This document shows, in pieces, positions 9,493 to 18,358 of a stretch of DNA of 20,000 bases; position 1 is the stretch's first letter, and every line of letters begins with the position of its first letter. This DNA is from Halichondria panicea (lineage: Eukaryota > Porifera > Demospongiae > Suberitida > Halichondriidae). The stretch covers positions 5,789,315 to 5,809,314 of the forward strand of contig NC_087382.1 in assembly GCF_963675165.1 (NCBI RefSeq), written 5' to 3'. Below the pieces are notes generated by a model. That model worked only from the letters and a program-made list of their open reading frames with translations. It did not search any database and was not told the origin of the DNA. The position numbers and the translations under genes are program-made.

Positions 9493-9812
9493 TACATGTA
9501 CTAGTTGGGCGGACGGGAGGTCGGGTTGCAAGCCTATCTGGAATTTGTTCTGCGCATTTTGTAATAGTACTGCTATGAATATTATTATTCTCAAGTGGGT
9601 GTTAACTGACTTGATGGCGTGTAAACCACAGAATGGCACAGCAATACTTCATGCGGTTTTGCAACTAGATGCAAGCGGAAGTGTAACCAAGCCACGTGAA
9701 AAATGCTGCAATCTGATAGGGCGCCACTATAGTGGCGCTAGAACAAATCCCAGATAGGCTTGCAACCCGACCTCCCGTCAGGACGGTCGGGCTCTGCCCA
9801 ACTATACATGTA
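9493..9812. mobile_element. 320 bp fold-back element, candidate CGTA duplication
   Basis: Inverted ends of about 60-75 bp start TACATGTA and share GTTGGGC, GGGAGGTCGGGTTGCAAGCC and TATCTGG-ATTTGTTCT. The right arm carries a 15 bp extra segment. CGTA sits immediately outside each end (9489-9492 and 9813-9816), a candidate 4 bp target duplication. A perfect 18 bp palindrome, GCGCCACTATAGTGGCGC, lies at 9721-9738. The open frames inside (plus 9455-9757, minus 9424-9639) span the inverted arms and look incidental. Confidence 0.75.
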
Positions 9813-9816
9813 CGTA

Positions 9817-10240
9817 GACTGCGCATGTGTAGGCCTAGCCTCGAGACCAGGCGGATTAAAATACTCGGCCTGGATTCAAGGCCAGTGAAGACCTAGTCTC
9901 ATGATTTAGCCGCCCTCTCTCTAGGCTAGGAATCCATTTTAGCTGCATGATTTTCTGTAGTAAAACGAATCATACTCGAAACTTCGAATGTAGGGCCTCG
10001 AAAATTGGCTTAACTTCCGGTATGGAAACCTTTTTATCTTCGAGAAAAAAAATTAATGTGCGAAATGTTCATAATTATTATAATTATTGTATAGCGGCGT
10101 TGTGTGTACGAACGACCCATTTGAATTGAAATATTCGGACAGCTTAGAATGGAGTGAAAAGGGGGTATTTTAGTATCTCTATTCTCTGGACTGGACTATA
10201 CTTTCAGTGCTGGAATAGACTTACTGGAATTACCCTCAAA
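9817..10240. other. Non-coding stretch with dispersed motif pair
   Basis: It contains two copies of the dispersed AGCCTCGAYYCCAGGCC motif: AGCCTCGAGACCAGGC at 9837 and, in opposite orientation, GGCCTGGATTCAAGGCC at 9867. They are about 15 bp apart, so they could form a small inverted-repeat element. Nothing else is recognised. Confidence 0.4.
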
Positions 10241-10241
10241 T

Positions 10242-10560
10242 GTGTTTAGAAATGCTCTTTGGATTATCAATTACTCAAATTATACTCATCTTAGGCAAAA
10301 GGAAATTCGTATCTCTCTCCAGGAGCTATCTCGTCAGTCCTTCAACGAAGATGAGGTTATCGCTGAGCTACAGAGTGTGACTGCCGAACTCAGCAAGTCT
10401 CGACAAGCCATCCCACAAGTGGTGGAGCTGGTGGAACTGTCAGAGCTCTATACAGACAAGCGTTGGAGAAAGCTGCTTTGAATCTGCCTCTAGTGGAACT
10501 CATGATAGCTTAGTGGTGACTGGAGCTAGTCCTGATTCTAGTGCAGAGTCGTGGGTGTGA
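10242..10560 (+). pseudogene. Possible terminal exon or gene fragment, coiled-coil-like
   Basis: The frame at 10242-10481 becomes protein-like from about 10293, just after a weak splice-acceptor-like TTCATCTTAG-type end. It is charged and Leu/Glu-rich (segments QKEIRISLQELSRQSF and EVIAELQSVTAELSKSR), as expected of a coiled coil, and stops at 10479-10481. Around 10435-10460 the other two frames also become open and protein-like. One continues to a TGA at about 10558 with the text SSGTHDSLVVTGASPDSS. A frameshift near 10440 in a longer ancestral tail would explain this. I do not recognise the family and see no upstream exons. It lies tail to tail with the kinase-kelch gene, 250 bp from its stop. 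Confidence 0.35.
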
Positions 10561-10729
10561 GCCCACCCCCTCAATCTTGTCTGTTTCTGTGGTTACACTG
10601 ATTGATTGTTTGTATGTCACCATACACAGCAACTGTACAAGTGTGCTTCACTGTTCAATAATGAGTCGTTGAACAATATTCAGTAACTGACACATTTTGT
10701 ATGATAAATATTAAGGAATTATACAGCAC

Positions 10730-13284
10730 TTAAACTACTATTGGGATTGATGTGTACACAGATCTGGTAGTGGTGAAACGTATAAGACCACCAAGTACAC
10801 ACAGTTTGCCAGATAGCTCAATGCAATGACAACATTCCATTTCCTCGGGAAGGTTACCACATTGTGTCCACTGGTCTTTAGTGGGATCGTACAGATGGAT
10901 GCTTGAGATAGCTTTGCCTCCATCACTACCCCCCACAGTCAGGAGGGTGTTGCCAATGGCGATGGGAGATGACCAAGAGAATGTCACCCTTGCGACAGAT
11001 TCCCACACACCAGAACTGGCTCGTGATATGAGGGAGGGTACATGAGCTCGAAACACTTCTTTAGTGACTTGACCTACAAGATACAGTGTGTCTCCGATTA
11101 GGCAAGTGCTGTAGTCATCAGTGCGGGGAAGTGGTTCAGCTGTGATCCATTTGTTACTTGTGTTCAGAATGTTCACGTCAGCTATCCTAGTGGTGTTTGA
11201 TTCATCTCCACCGATAACAATCAGATGGTTCTGATATTCAACAACTGCTGGCTCAGTTATTGCTTTTGGCATGCGGGGAAGTGATAACTGGACTAATTGT
11301 CGAGAGCTCTCATCGAATGTTAGGATGGTATTCGTCCTCTCATAAATAGACTTGTCCTGACCTCCGACCAGTAGCAGTTGACCTCTCAGTGTTGCTATGG
11401 TGAAGTTCCTCACTGGAGGAGGTGGCAGCTCATCCCAGCTATCCTGATTTGGTGTGTACACTAGCACAGTCCGAGTCACGTTACTCCTGCCGCTCATGTG
11501 TAGCTTCCTGTTGATAGCCACAGGATGACCGAACACAATCATCTCCTCTGGTATGTCCTTGCATCTTGTCCAGTTGAAGGTAAAGACAGTAGGAACAGTT
11601 GGTTGTGGTGTGGTTGACTTGTGTGGTAGCAATGCGTTTCCAGTGCTCGAATCAACAATCTTGATTAGTTGTGAGGTTTTGTTTGTGGTTACCTGCAAAA
11701 ATAGAATCATTGAACATTACATGTATTACATGTATATGTGAGTGGTGGTATTGCACAAACAATTAAGGTTGTATTATTTTTACGCATAAGGATGTTTTAG
11801 TAGTTGTTGCCATCCCGACCCATTGCCCCACCCACTTACACCACCACCCTTCTTGTGGGCATACATTTGCTCATCAAAACTATTATTCCTATTCTAGGCA
11901 ATGGCAACCAAAAGTACACTTAAGACAATAATATTATAATTATATTGAGGGCATAACTCCACGTATGCATAAGGGATTCCCCCCTCACACAGTCACCTCT
12001 CTCTGTCCTGAGCCCTGAGGTGTGTCCTCCCGAGGCTGTATCTGTAGAGACCTCACTGAACTAGAGAGATGAGCAATTTCTCTGCGTTGAACTTCCAACT
12101 GCTCTTGTTGGAGAGTGGTCAGTTCTTCCAGTCCACGAACTTGCTTTCATTTCTCAGCTTGAAGACGATTGTTAGATGCTTGTAATTGATCGATGTGAGC
12201 ATGTTTTTTAAATATTTGCTGTTGAAGCCAATTAATTTGAGCTTGCTTCTCAGCAGCAACTTGCTGTATCTCTTCTTTCTGTTGAATCAGTTCCAGCTTG
12301 GTCTGGGGGCAGTTCTGAGGGAGTGTTATTCCAACCTCCTCCAGTCCTCTCAACACCACCATAGCAGATGGTCGATCTTCTTGGTCAAACTCCAGGCAAG
12401 TGAGGGTCAACTGGACTAGGGGGTGGGTCTCACCAAGAGCTGCTTTCATTGGAACAATGTAATCTTCACGGCGTTCGATTTCTGATCGGCCAACAATCCT
12501 TCGAGTAGCAGAATCTCGATATGCAGCAGGTTTAAGATCTTTGGGGAAGGTTTGCGTCAGTGTGAAGAGAGATACCACACCAAAGGAGAATATGTCTATG
12601 GCAGTGTTGTATCGTGTGACCCCTTCCTCTTGAGCTGCCTCCGGTGGCATGTACACACCAGTGCCTGGCATTTGAGTCATCGAGGCAGCTAGCTGGCCAG
12701 GCTGAATGTTCACAATCCTAGAAACACCCAAGTCTGCTATCTTGGCATTGAGACCGTTATCGACTAGAATGTTCTTGGCAGACAGATCACGATGGGCAAT
12801 GGGTGGAGTGCGGCTGTGCAGATAGACCAGTCCTCGGCCAGTCCCCGTCAGAAGGTGCACTTTGAGGTCAATAGGAATGTTGGGGCTGGTTACCAGAAGG
12901 TTGTCGAGACTGGTTTGTAGCTTCTCCATCAGTAGGACGGGGAGTTGGGCTCCAGGGAGATAGCACACCCCCAGGAACTGTACTATGTGAGGATGACGGA
13001 GCTGGCTCATCAGCTTACACTCCTCCACGAAATCAGTCACCCATTTCTCAACCTGTGGGGGAAATCAGCCAGTAAATATAATCTATGCTGACTAGAAATA
13101 GATCTACCTGCTGTAGAGAGCCCAGGTTGACAAGTTGTTCGTGCAGTTTCTTGGCAGCTACCGTTGCTCCAGGTATCTCCACCTCCTCCACACTGCCATA
13201 AGCACCTGTGCCTAGTACACGGCCAGTCAACTCAACAGTAGCGACTATGAACTGCTCCAACTCGGGAACTGTGATTCTAGCCAT
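10730..13284 (-). CDS. TKL-type kinase / coiled-coil / kelch fusion, in-frame TGA
   Basis: Three exons: 13284-13108, 13052-11997 and 11692-10730. Introns of 55 and 304 bp have GT..AG borders, both phase 0. Exon 1 starts MARITVPELEQF and holds the glycine loop GTGAYGSV and lysine 45 (VAAK). Exon 2 has HRDLSAKN (Asp148, Asn153), DLG at 166-168 in place of DFG, and a PPE in the activation segment. The kinase therefore looks catalytically complete and of tyrosine-kinase-like type. A Gln/Glu-rich coiled coil follows (about 310-400). Exon 3 is a kelch beta-propeller with five blade signatures (LLLVGG, LIVIGG, LYLVGQ, LLTVGG, LCVLGG), ending in TAA at 10730. The oddity is codon 361 (12147-12149), a TGA in the middle of the coiled coil, with the frame open and coil-like on both sides. 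Without readthrough the product is a 360-residue kinase lacking the propeller. It may be a recent pseudogene, an allele or a base error. Kinase-kelch fusions are, as I recall, a sponge speciality. Confidence 0.85.
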
Positions 13285-13341
13285 CTTGTAGGTGAGGGGG
13301 AGTATACCTTGTTGCAGTTGGGAGTGTCTTGTAATTTACTA

Positions 13342-13353
13342 CGCATGCGCAAG
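13342..13353. promoter_or_regulatory. NRF-1-like palindrome upstream of the kinase gene
   Basis: ACGCATGCGCAA lies about 60 bp upstream of the kinase-kelch start codon (13284, minus strand). It matches the GCGCATGCGC type of palindrome bound by NRF-1 in animals. No TATA box is visible in this region. The same word recurs elsewhere in the window inside repeats, so its regulatory role is uncertain. Confidence 0.35.
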
Positions 13354-13512
13354 GACTGAACATCCACCCACACAATAATAATAATCGATTACAGTATGAC
13401 TTTACATTTACACACAAGGTGAATAGATTGTGATGGGGTCAGAAATTAAAATTATACTGACAGGAAGTTCCTAGAAGGAACACCTGACTAGATCTACCTA
13501 AAATGTATACAG

Positions 13513-14037
13513 TTATACAGAGCAACAGGGACAGACTAGGTGATAAGTGCAGATTATTGATTGGTCAAAGCGTTCTAGAAAACTGTCCCAGAAATGTTTG
13601 TAGAGTTGATTCTTGATAGTTGACATTGAGTGAGAGAGATCTATAAAAAGGAGGGCGTTCCAGAGTCTGACCAATCTTTTGAAGTAGAAGTGTCTTGTTG
13701 TGTTTGAGCGATGGATGACCTTTATAAACTAGCTTGTGATTAGACGATAGTCTTGTGTTGCATGGTAGAGAATGATATGAACTCAGTAATGTCGAAGTTG
13801 TCTACTGGTTTTTGGAGACACCTGACGGCGAATATGACATCTTGCAACTCTAGCCAGTTCATTAGTGGCAAAAGGTCCAGTTTAATGAGGCGACTTTTGT
13901 AGTCGAGACTATCAGATCTACATGTAAGGTTCAGATTGAAGATCTCAGTTCTCTGGATTTGTTCCACTTTTGTGATGGCCTTGTGTGTCTGTGGTCTCCA
14001 CAGTTGCGAACAAAATGTTAAATTTGATCTAACAAGC
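13513..14037 (-). pseudogene. CR1-like non-LTR retrotransposon, 3' end of ORF2
   Basis: Minus-strand translation gives the end of a LINE reverse-transcriptase ORF downstream of the catalytic palm. In order are LVRSNLTFCSQLWRP, then QRTEIFNLN, DYKSRLIKLDLLPLMNWLELQD, CLQKPVDNFDI, and after a frameshift near 13745 NHKLVYKGHPSLKHN. It ends with ICTYHLVCPCC and TAA at 13513. This order is typical of CR1/L2-like elements in marine invertebrates. The catalytic FADD region is absent, as expected of a 5'-truncated dead insertion. At least one more frame change lies between 13560 and 13700. Confidence 0.8.
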
Positions 14038-14102
14038 GTAATATAAAGTGTTCTTTTTGTGTGGAGATCATGAGAGCATTGAGTATATAAGTACTATTAT
14101 TA

Positions 14103-14160
14103 TGCCTCGGTGCGCATGCGCAAGCGAGGTATACGGTAGTGTGTTTGTGTGTCTGTGTGT

Positions 14161-14209
<49 letters not shown>

Positions 14210-14716
14210 TCACTGTGTGTGTGTGTCTGTCTGTGTGTGTAGACTGCTACAGCTGCTCAAGGATCAATGAAGTGCAAGTAAGAGTTTCTATAGGCTTCTA
14301 GTCATGTTTTCTTGGATTTTAATTCGTGGATTTGCAAAATAATGCTTCGTTCTCGAGTTATGCCTAGTTTTGCTTACTTTGAATGCCATTGCAGCCTTTT
14401 TGGAAGAGCACGCAGCCAAACTTGTCAACCGTTTGCTCATTAATTATTCATGAGCTAGATCTAGTGATCTTTTCCAGCTAGAATGAGCTGGAAGTCCAGC
14501 TGAAACGCAGTAGTCATTTTATGGCTCGAATAGACATTTTTACTATAAAGCTTAGGTACAGTCTACTGTAGCTTCACTATATGCAAGGCGGGTCGAAGAG
14601 ATATTTTGAAAAAAGGCTACTGAAAGCTCACAAGAGGCTGTTTTCCTTGGCTCTGGCCGCCATTTTAAGTGGAGTTAGTTAGGCGGGGTTTGGCCACGCA
14701 TGCGCACAGCCAGGCA
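14103..14716. mobile_element. TIR element of about 614 bp carrying a (TG)n tract
   Basis: The left end TGCCTCGGTGCGCATGCGC resembles the reverse complement of the right end (TGCCTGGCTGTGCGCATGCG). TTA flanks both sides, giving a candidate 3 bp duplication. The body contains the TG microsatellite (14141-14240) and about 450 bp of unique-looking non-coding sequence. The open frames at 14018-14242 are only low-complexity TG/CA translation. Confidence 0.5.
14141..14240 (+). repeat. (TG)n microsatellite with interruptions
   Basis: A run of TG dinucleotides of about 100 bp, interrupted by TC and CAC (two GTGTCACTG units). Its length is likely polymorphic. It produces long spurious Val/Cys and Thr/His frames on both strands. 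Confidence 0.97.
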
Positions 14717-14719
14717 TTA

Positions 14720-15280
14720 GGAACATGAGGTAACACGCATGCGCATTGGTCAGTAGCGGCATCGTGCATCTGTGCATACTGTGCATACTGTGCTCGATAA
14801 CTGTTTCTTCCCTCCTATAGTCCTCATCCCACCCTTGTTTCTCAGTTCACTTTCGTTCGTCTGAGTTTTTATTTTATTTTGTTTCCTCATCTCTCCAAGG
14901 TCGGGGCGTTCTATCCGGAGCGCCCCTACCTTGTGATGGGGCTGGTTCGCTGGGAGGTAGTCAGGGTATTACCCTTCATGCTCACCCAAGCGGTAAGATC
15001 TCATCAATTAGGGCATGGTAATAGGCAGGGCCATGCGCAGGGGGATTTTGCCAGCGAAAGGGTAATTAATTCCCTTATAACATAACTGTGGTTACTGCGA
15101 TTGTTACTACAGTTGCTAAGGGAATTAGCGAAGGAACTAGCTGCATACCGGGCTATCAGTGGACCGGCTTCCTCGGCCAAACTGTAGTTAGTAAATAAAT
15201 TGAGCTCCGTGCAGGTCAGTTATAGGAGCAAGCAAGCAATCTGGCGACACAAACTGTTAAACTTCGTTCTATTAAAAAAA
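14720..15280. other. Non-coding stretch, one hairpin, no gene assigned
   Basis: It begins with another ACGCATGCGCATTGG word (14734), i.e. an NRF-1-like palindrome touching an inverted CCAAT box. A GGGGCG...CGCCCC hairpin lies at about 14904-14928. A longer imperfect hairpin (AATTCCCTT...AAGGGAATT) spans 15068-15126. The frame at 14879-15085 starts at TTG and looks unlike a protein. Promoter-like words exist but no convincing exon follows. Confidence 0.35.
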
Positions 15281-15300
15281 AATCGGCCTGGGACCGAGGC

Positions 15301-15640
15301 TATATGTTATGTAGCTTTGGCATCTCCACCGAGGCATCAGCACCTGCGGTAGATGGGCGTGGCCCGCCTCCCAAAGGGGTTAGGGTTAGCGGGCCACGCC
15401 CATCTACACCTGCGGTGCTTTCATTTTAGACTTGAACTTTGGCATCGATCGTTTATAACAACAATCATGGTAGATCATTACCCACTCTTTGAGTTTGCAT
15501 GCAGCTAGCCACGGCCTGGGGTCGAGGCTAGCATGCAGCATGCATTAAAAAATGTTCATCATGTGTATAAAATTCAGCTTTATATGTTATGTAGTTTTGG
15601 TATCTCCACTGAGGCATCAGAACCTGCGGTGCTTTCATTA
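15301..15640 (+). repeat. Two direct copies of a roughly 70 bp repeat
   Basis: Copy A (15301-15349 plus 15407-15427) and copy B (15581-15640) share TATATGTTATGTAG, TTTGG, ATCTCCAC, GAGGCATCAG and ACCTGCGGTGCTTTCATT with few differences. Copy A is split by the 57 bp micro-element; copy B is not. Related GGCCTGGG..CGAGGCT words precede both (15285 and 15513), suggesting the repeat unit is longer than the part I can align. Confidence 0.85.
15350..15406. mobile_element. 57 bp micro-element: perfect 18 bp TIRs, 9 bp duplication
   Basis: The left end TAGATGGGCGTGGCCCGC and the right end GCGGGCCACGCCCATCTA are perfect reverse complements around a 21 bp loop. CACCTGCGG flanks both sides (15341-15349 and 15407-15415). 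The paralogous repeat copy at 15621-15629 has a single AACCTGCGG and no insert, so it serves as an empty site. The loop contains GGGGTTAGGGTTA, i.e. telomere-like TTAGGG text. It is far too short to code for anything and must depend on enzymes in trans. Confidence 0.8.
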
Positions 15641-16050
15641 CTCTATATTTTGTTTTTTTTCGCATATCATAAAGGGAAGGTTAACTTAATAAGGTGTTAT
15701 ATAATTATGTGTATCGATTCTAATATAATTTTAGAGTAGTGAGACCGTACCAATTATGATACTAAAAAGCACTACAATTAAGTGTACATGTATACCTAAG
15801 GTCACTGGTGCATGTGTGCGCACACGAGATCAACTTTCATGAGATCAACCCCCACGATAGCCTCGATTCCAGGCCGCTGAGAAAGGCGGATATACACTGT
15901 TTACGCATGCGCCAGAATTACCAAGAATCTTGGTAATCGTAAATTGTAGTATATTTATCAGTATTCTTATTCCGCATTTAGTTGTAAAACATTGATATCC
16001 GTTTCATTTATAATGATGTCATTGAAAAAAGAAATCTAGTCCAAGTTAAT
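15641..16050. other. Non-coding stretch with short palindromes
   Basis: It contains an ACGCATGCGCCA palindrome (15904), an ATTACCAAG-AAT-CTTGGTAAT perfect inverted repeat (about 15917-15937) and one AGCCTCGATTCCAGGCC motif (15859). No coding frame is supported. The region ends at the helicase relic, so the NRF-1-like site could be part of its former promoter. Confidence 0.4.
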
Positions 16051-16056
16051 TGTGTA

Positions 16057-16435
16057 ATGGCTGCTACCTTCTCTTCTGCTCTTGCGTACGCGTTATATCC
16101 GTTATTCTGTGTTGGAAAACCAGGTCTAGTCTTGAAAGACAAGCAGCTGGAGGCGTTGATTTGTCTGTACGCTGGTGTTTATGTGGGCAAGTCCCAGAGC
16201 AAGTCCATCTGCTTTCCAGACACTCCCTTTCTTGATTGATGTGAAGCTTGACAGGACCAGTGCACCTCTCTCTGAAAGAAGTGTTGTGATGAAAGAAGTG
16301 TTGTGATGGTGATTTCTCCTCTTGTTTCTCTGAGTGAAGCCATCTTCAAAGTGTTGGTGTGTCTGTTCGACGTTCAGTGCCATTCTCTCTGGAAGGAAGT
16401 ATTGTTGTGACATTTTCCGAAAATTGGTCACAGAG
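16057..16435 (+). pseudogene. RecQ-like helicase N-terminal relic
   Basis: The ATG frame at 16057 reads into LKDKQLEALICLYAG, the Q-motif/motif-0-like start of RecQ-type DNA helicases, and then into GKSICF-like Walker A sequence that is damaged (VYVGKSQSKSICF). A one-base shift near 16214 restores FQTLPFL and DVKLDRTSAPLSERSVVM. A 17 bp tandem duplication (16274-16290 and 16291-16307) then breaks the frame; past it the text is MVISPLVSL, the motif Ia region. After about 16370 only weak similarity remains. No motif II (DEAH) or later motifs follow. So it is a fragment of the first part of an SF2 helicase, dead by at least three lesions. The family assignment rests on motif order seen by eye. 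Confidence 0.7.
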
Positions 16436-16446
16436 TAAGTACGTGG

Positions 16447-16708
16447 TATCTGATCCGAGAACTGTGTGGCCTGAATGTGTTTACAATCCGAGGGACTTGT
16501 GTGTATCCGATCCGAGGGACTTGTTGCTTGAGTGTGTATTAATGGATAGTGCTTCCAATGGTAAATCTATTGTGTAAATCAATAAGTAGTCCTCACATTA
16601 TTTTACGTCACAGCCACTGTACTTATCCACATTTATTTTTTACCCACAGGTTTAACTAATTTCTTATGAGATTGACTTGTCGCCTGAGTGTGTATCCGAT
16701 CCGAGCCT
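16447..16708 (+). repeat. Degenerate minisatellite, CCGATCCGAG type
   Basis: Words of the form TATCCGATCCGAG(GG)ACTTGT and TTGAGTGTGT recur near 16447, 16480, 16503 and 16690 with irregular spacing. The open frame at 16359-16577 reads this array (SDPRDL-type repeats) and is probably not a gene, although it directly follows the helicase relic and could be decayed coding repeats. Confidence 0.55.
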
Positions 16709-16954
16709 CAAGTTAATGAATAAATCTACAGAGCTGATGTTTTACTTAGCTGTCTCTGTCTACAGTAGCCTCTCCTTTTTCTGTTCTTTATCACAATAAG
16801 ATAAATACTGTTTTAACGTTCAATGAGATAAAATACGGTAAATAATAAATTAATTGTCCACCCACGCGCCAACAGTAAATACCAGGCCCACTATTCAAGG
16901 GGCTGGAGTCGAGGCTACCCCCACGAGATCACACGGCCTATGTATGTAACAGTA

Positions 16955-17135
16955 CTGGAGTTTGCAGAATCTTTGCAACACCCCAGTAAAAGCGTAGACC
17001 GTTACGCATTCCTTATATGAATTTTGTGTACACACTGGTCTGTTTTACTACTTAAATGTATAAGCATTCCCCATATAAGGAACCACAGTGCTACACACTT
17101 CTATTCATGTGTTGCAAAGATTCTGCAATCTCCAG
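16955..17135. mobile_element. 181 bp TIR element with TA duplication
   Basis: The 27 bp terminal inverted repeats begin CTGGAG, contain TTGCAGAATCTTTGCAACAC and differ at one position. TA flanks each end (16953-16954 and 17136-17137), consistent with a Tc1/mariner-type MITE. There is an inner inverted pair, CCTTATAT / ATATAAGG. No coding capacity. Confidence 0.8.
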
Positions 17136-17154
17136 TATCTAGAGCTGCATACTT

Positions 17155-17662
17155 GTGTTGATAGAAACACCTCAATAGTTTGTTCAAGTACATAATTTAA
17201 TTAGGCAAAGCTTTACATAATAATAGACAGTAAAGTTTATGGAGCAAACTCTTGTATTACCAAGCTTTAAATTTATTATAATATCACCCACCTTGCACCT
17301 TCCTATACCCCCAAATATTTTCGGGTGAAAGGGGATCTATATCGTTTAGAAACTATTAATATTATAATGTTGTAAGTTCTATCCGCATATAGTTACAAGA
17401 ACAGCATGATGCATGGCTGCCTTGTAATGGCTATACAGGATTTGAAAGGTATAGAGGAGATTGAAGTTACTTCTTATCAAAATCTTACTATTCTTTGTAG
17501 CGTACTGAACATTTAGTTTGCTCCATATAAGGGTCCTAAGCCCTGTCACTGTTATTATTTGCGTGTGTACAAGGAATTAAAATAATTATACCTGCATGAC
17601 GTGAAGCGATTAATGATTGGCCATTTGATGGTGTAATTATATCCCCCCTGTCTCATAATACC
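17155..17662 (+). mobile_element. Third, diverged copy of the GTCTCATAATACC element
   Basis: It shares CTTGTGTTGA-AGA, CAATAGTTTGTTCAAGTACA and AATTTAATT with 8366-8420, and the right end CCCCCCTGTCTCATAATACC with 8604-8622. The middle has diverged or been replaced, and no matching left terminus is visible. The 181 bp TIR element lies immediately to the left and may have inserted into it. Confidence 0.5.
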
Positions 17663-17695
17663 TGAATTACTCAAAGCACTATAAAAGCTAGCAAA

Positions 17696-17891
17696 AGCCC
17701 CGTTTAGACGACACCTAATCCGGATTGAATCCGGGTTAGATTTTTCTGAGTAGTGGGCATAGTAAAATGACCACTAATTTCATTTGCGCAAACATTGGCT
17801 GATAGGAAGCTACTAGCCTTGAATCCAGGCTGTTTACACAAACGCGGTTAAGTTAATCCGGATTCCAACTCGGCCTCATGTAAACGGGGCT
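17696..17891. mobile_element. 196 bp TIR element (AGCCCCGTTTA ends)
   Basis: The ends AGCCCCGTTTAGACGA and, reversed, AGCCCCGTTTACATGA pair, followed by subterminal inverted AATCCGGATT words. It contains one dispersed AGCCTTGAATCCAGGC motif at 17815. It is non-coding and MITE-like, and the duplication at its borders is unclear. Confidence 0.65.
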
Positions 17892-18213
17892 AAAGACTAT
17901 TATTATGGAAATTGTGCATGGATTGCGTGATCCTATAGACGTGGTGAACAGACTAGAAAATACAAGTAAAAACATTTTGGTATGACTGTCCATCGTCGCC
18001 GTGCATGCCAATAATGGTGCTCACTGGAATAGTGTGGCTTTGGCTAAGCATGCAGTCACAAATCTGTTAGATCATGATCACACTGTAGCGTAAAAATTAT
18101 TATTAATTTTCATACGGTCCCCAAATTAGTTTTAGTCAACCACATAAAGCATGAATGAAGCCATAATTGACCACATAACTTCCGGGGCCAAACTCAACGC
18201 AAATAGCACGACC
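17892..18213. other. Non-coding stretch, nothing recognised
   Basis: I see no convincing frame, tRNA-like arms, tandem array or paired inverted repeat between the two neighbouring TIR elements. Confidence 0.4.
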
Positions 18214-18358
18214 CCAGAGGAGGTATGACAGGCGCAGTGCAGCTCAGGTAATTAGCCTTTGATTGAGCAATAATTATCTGCCCACGTCGTATGTTTTTGC
18301 CGAGAGTAATCAAAGGCTAATTACTTGAGCTGCACCGCGCCTGTCGGACCTCCTCTGG
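18214..18358. mobile_element. 145 bp hairpin element, about 52 bp inverted arms
   Basis: The arms begin CCAGAGGAGGT and share GACAGGCGC, GTGCAGCTCA and GTAATTAGCCTTTGATT with about five mismatches in 52, leaving a loop of about 40 bp. A further partial copy of the terminus, CCAGAGGAGGTATGACA, follows at 18365. Nearly the whole element can fold into one stem. No coding capacity. Confidence 0.8.

Noticed and set aside
9424-9757. Overlapping frames on both strands
   Set aside because: They lie across the inverted arms of a fold-back element.
14018-14242. Long frames on both strands over the TG tract
   Set aside because: They are translations of a dinucleotide microsatellite.
14879-15085. 68-codon frame with a possible GTAAG donor inside
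   Set aside because: It starts at TTG, shows no domain or amino-acid bias of a real protein, and has no paired acceptor or neighbouring exon.
16359-16577. 72-codon frame as a separate gene
   Set aside because: It runs from the helicase relic into a degenerate CCGATCCGAG minisatellite.
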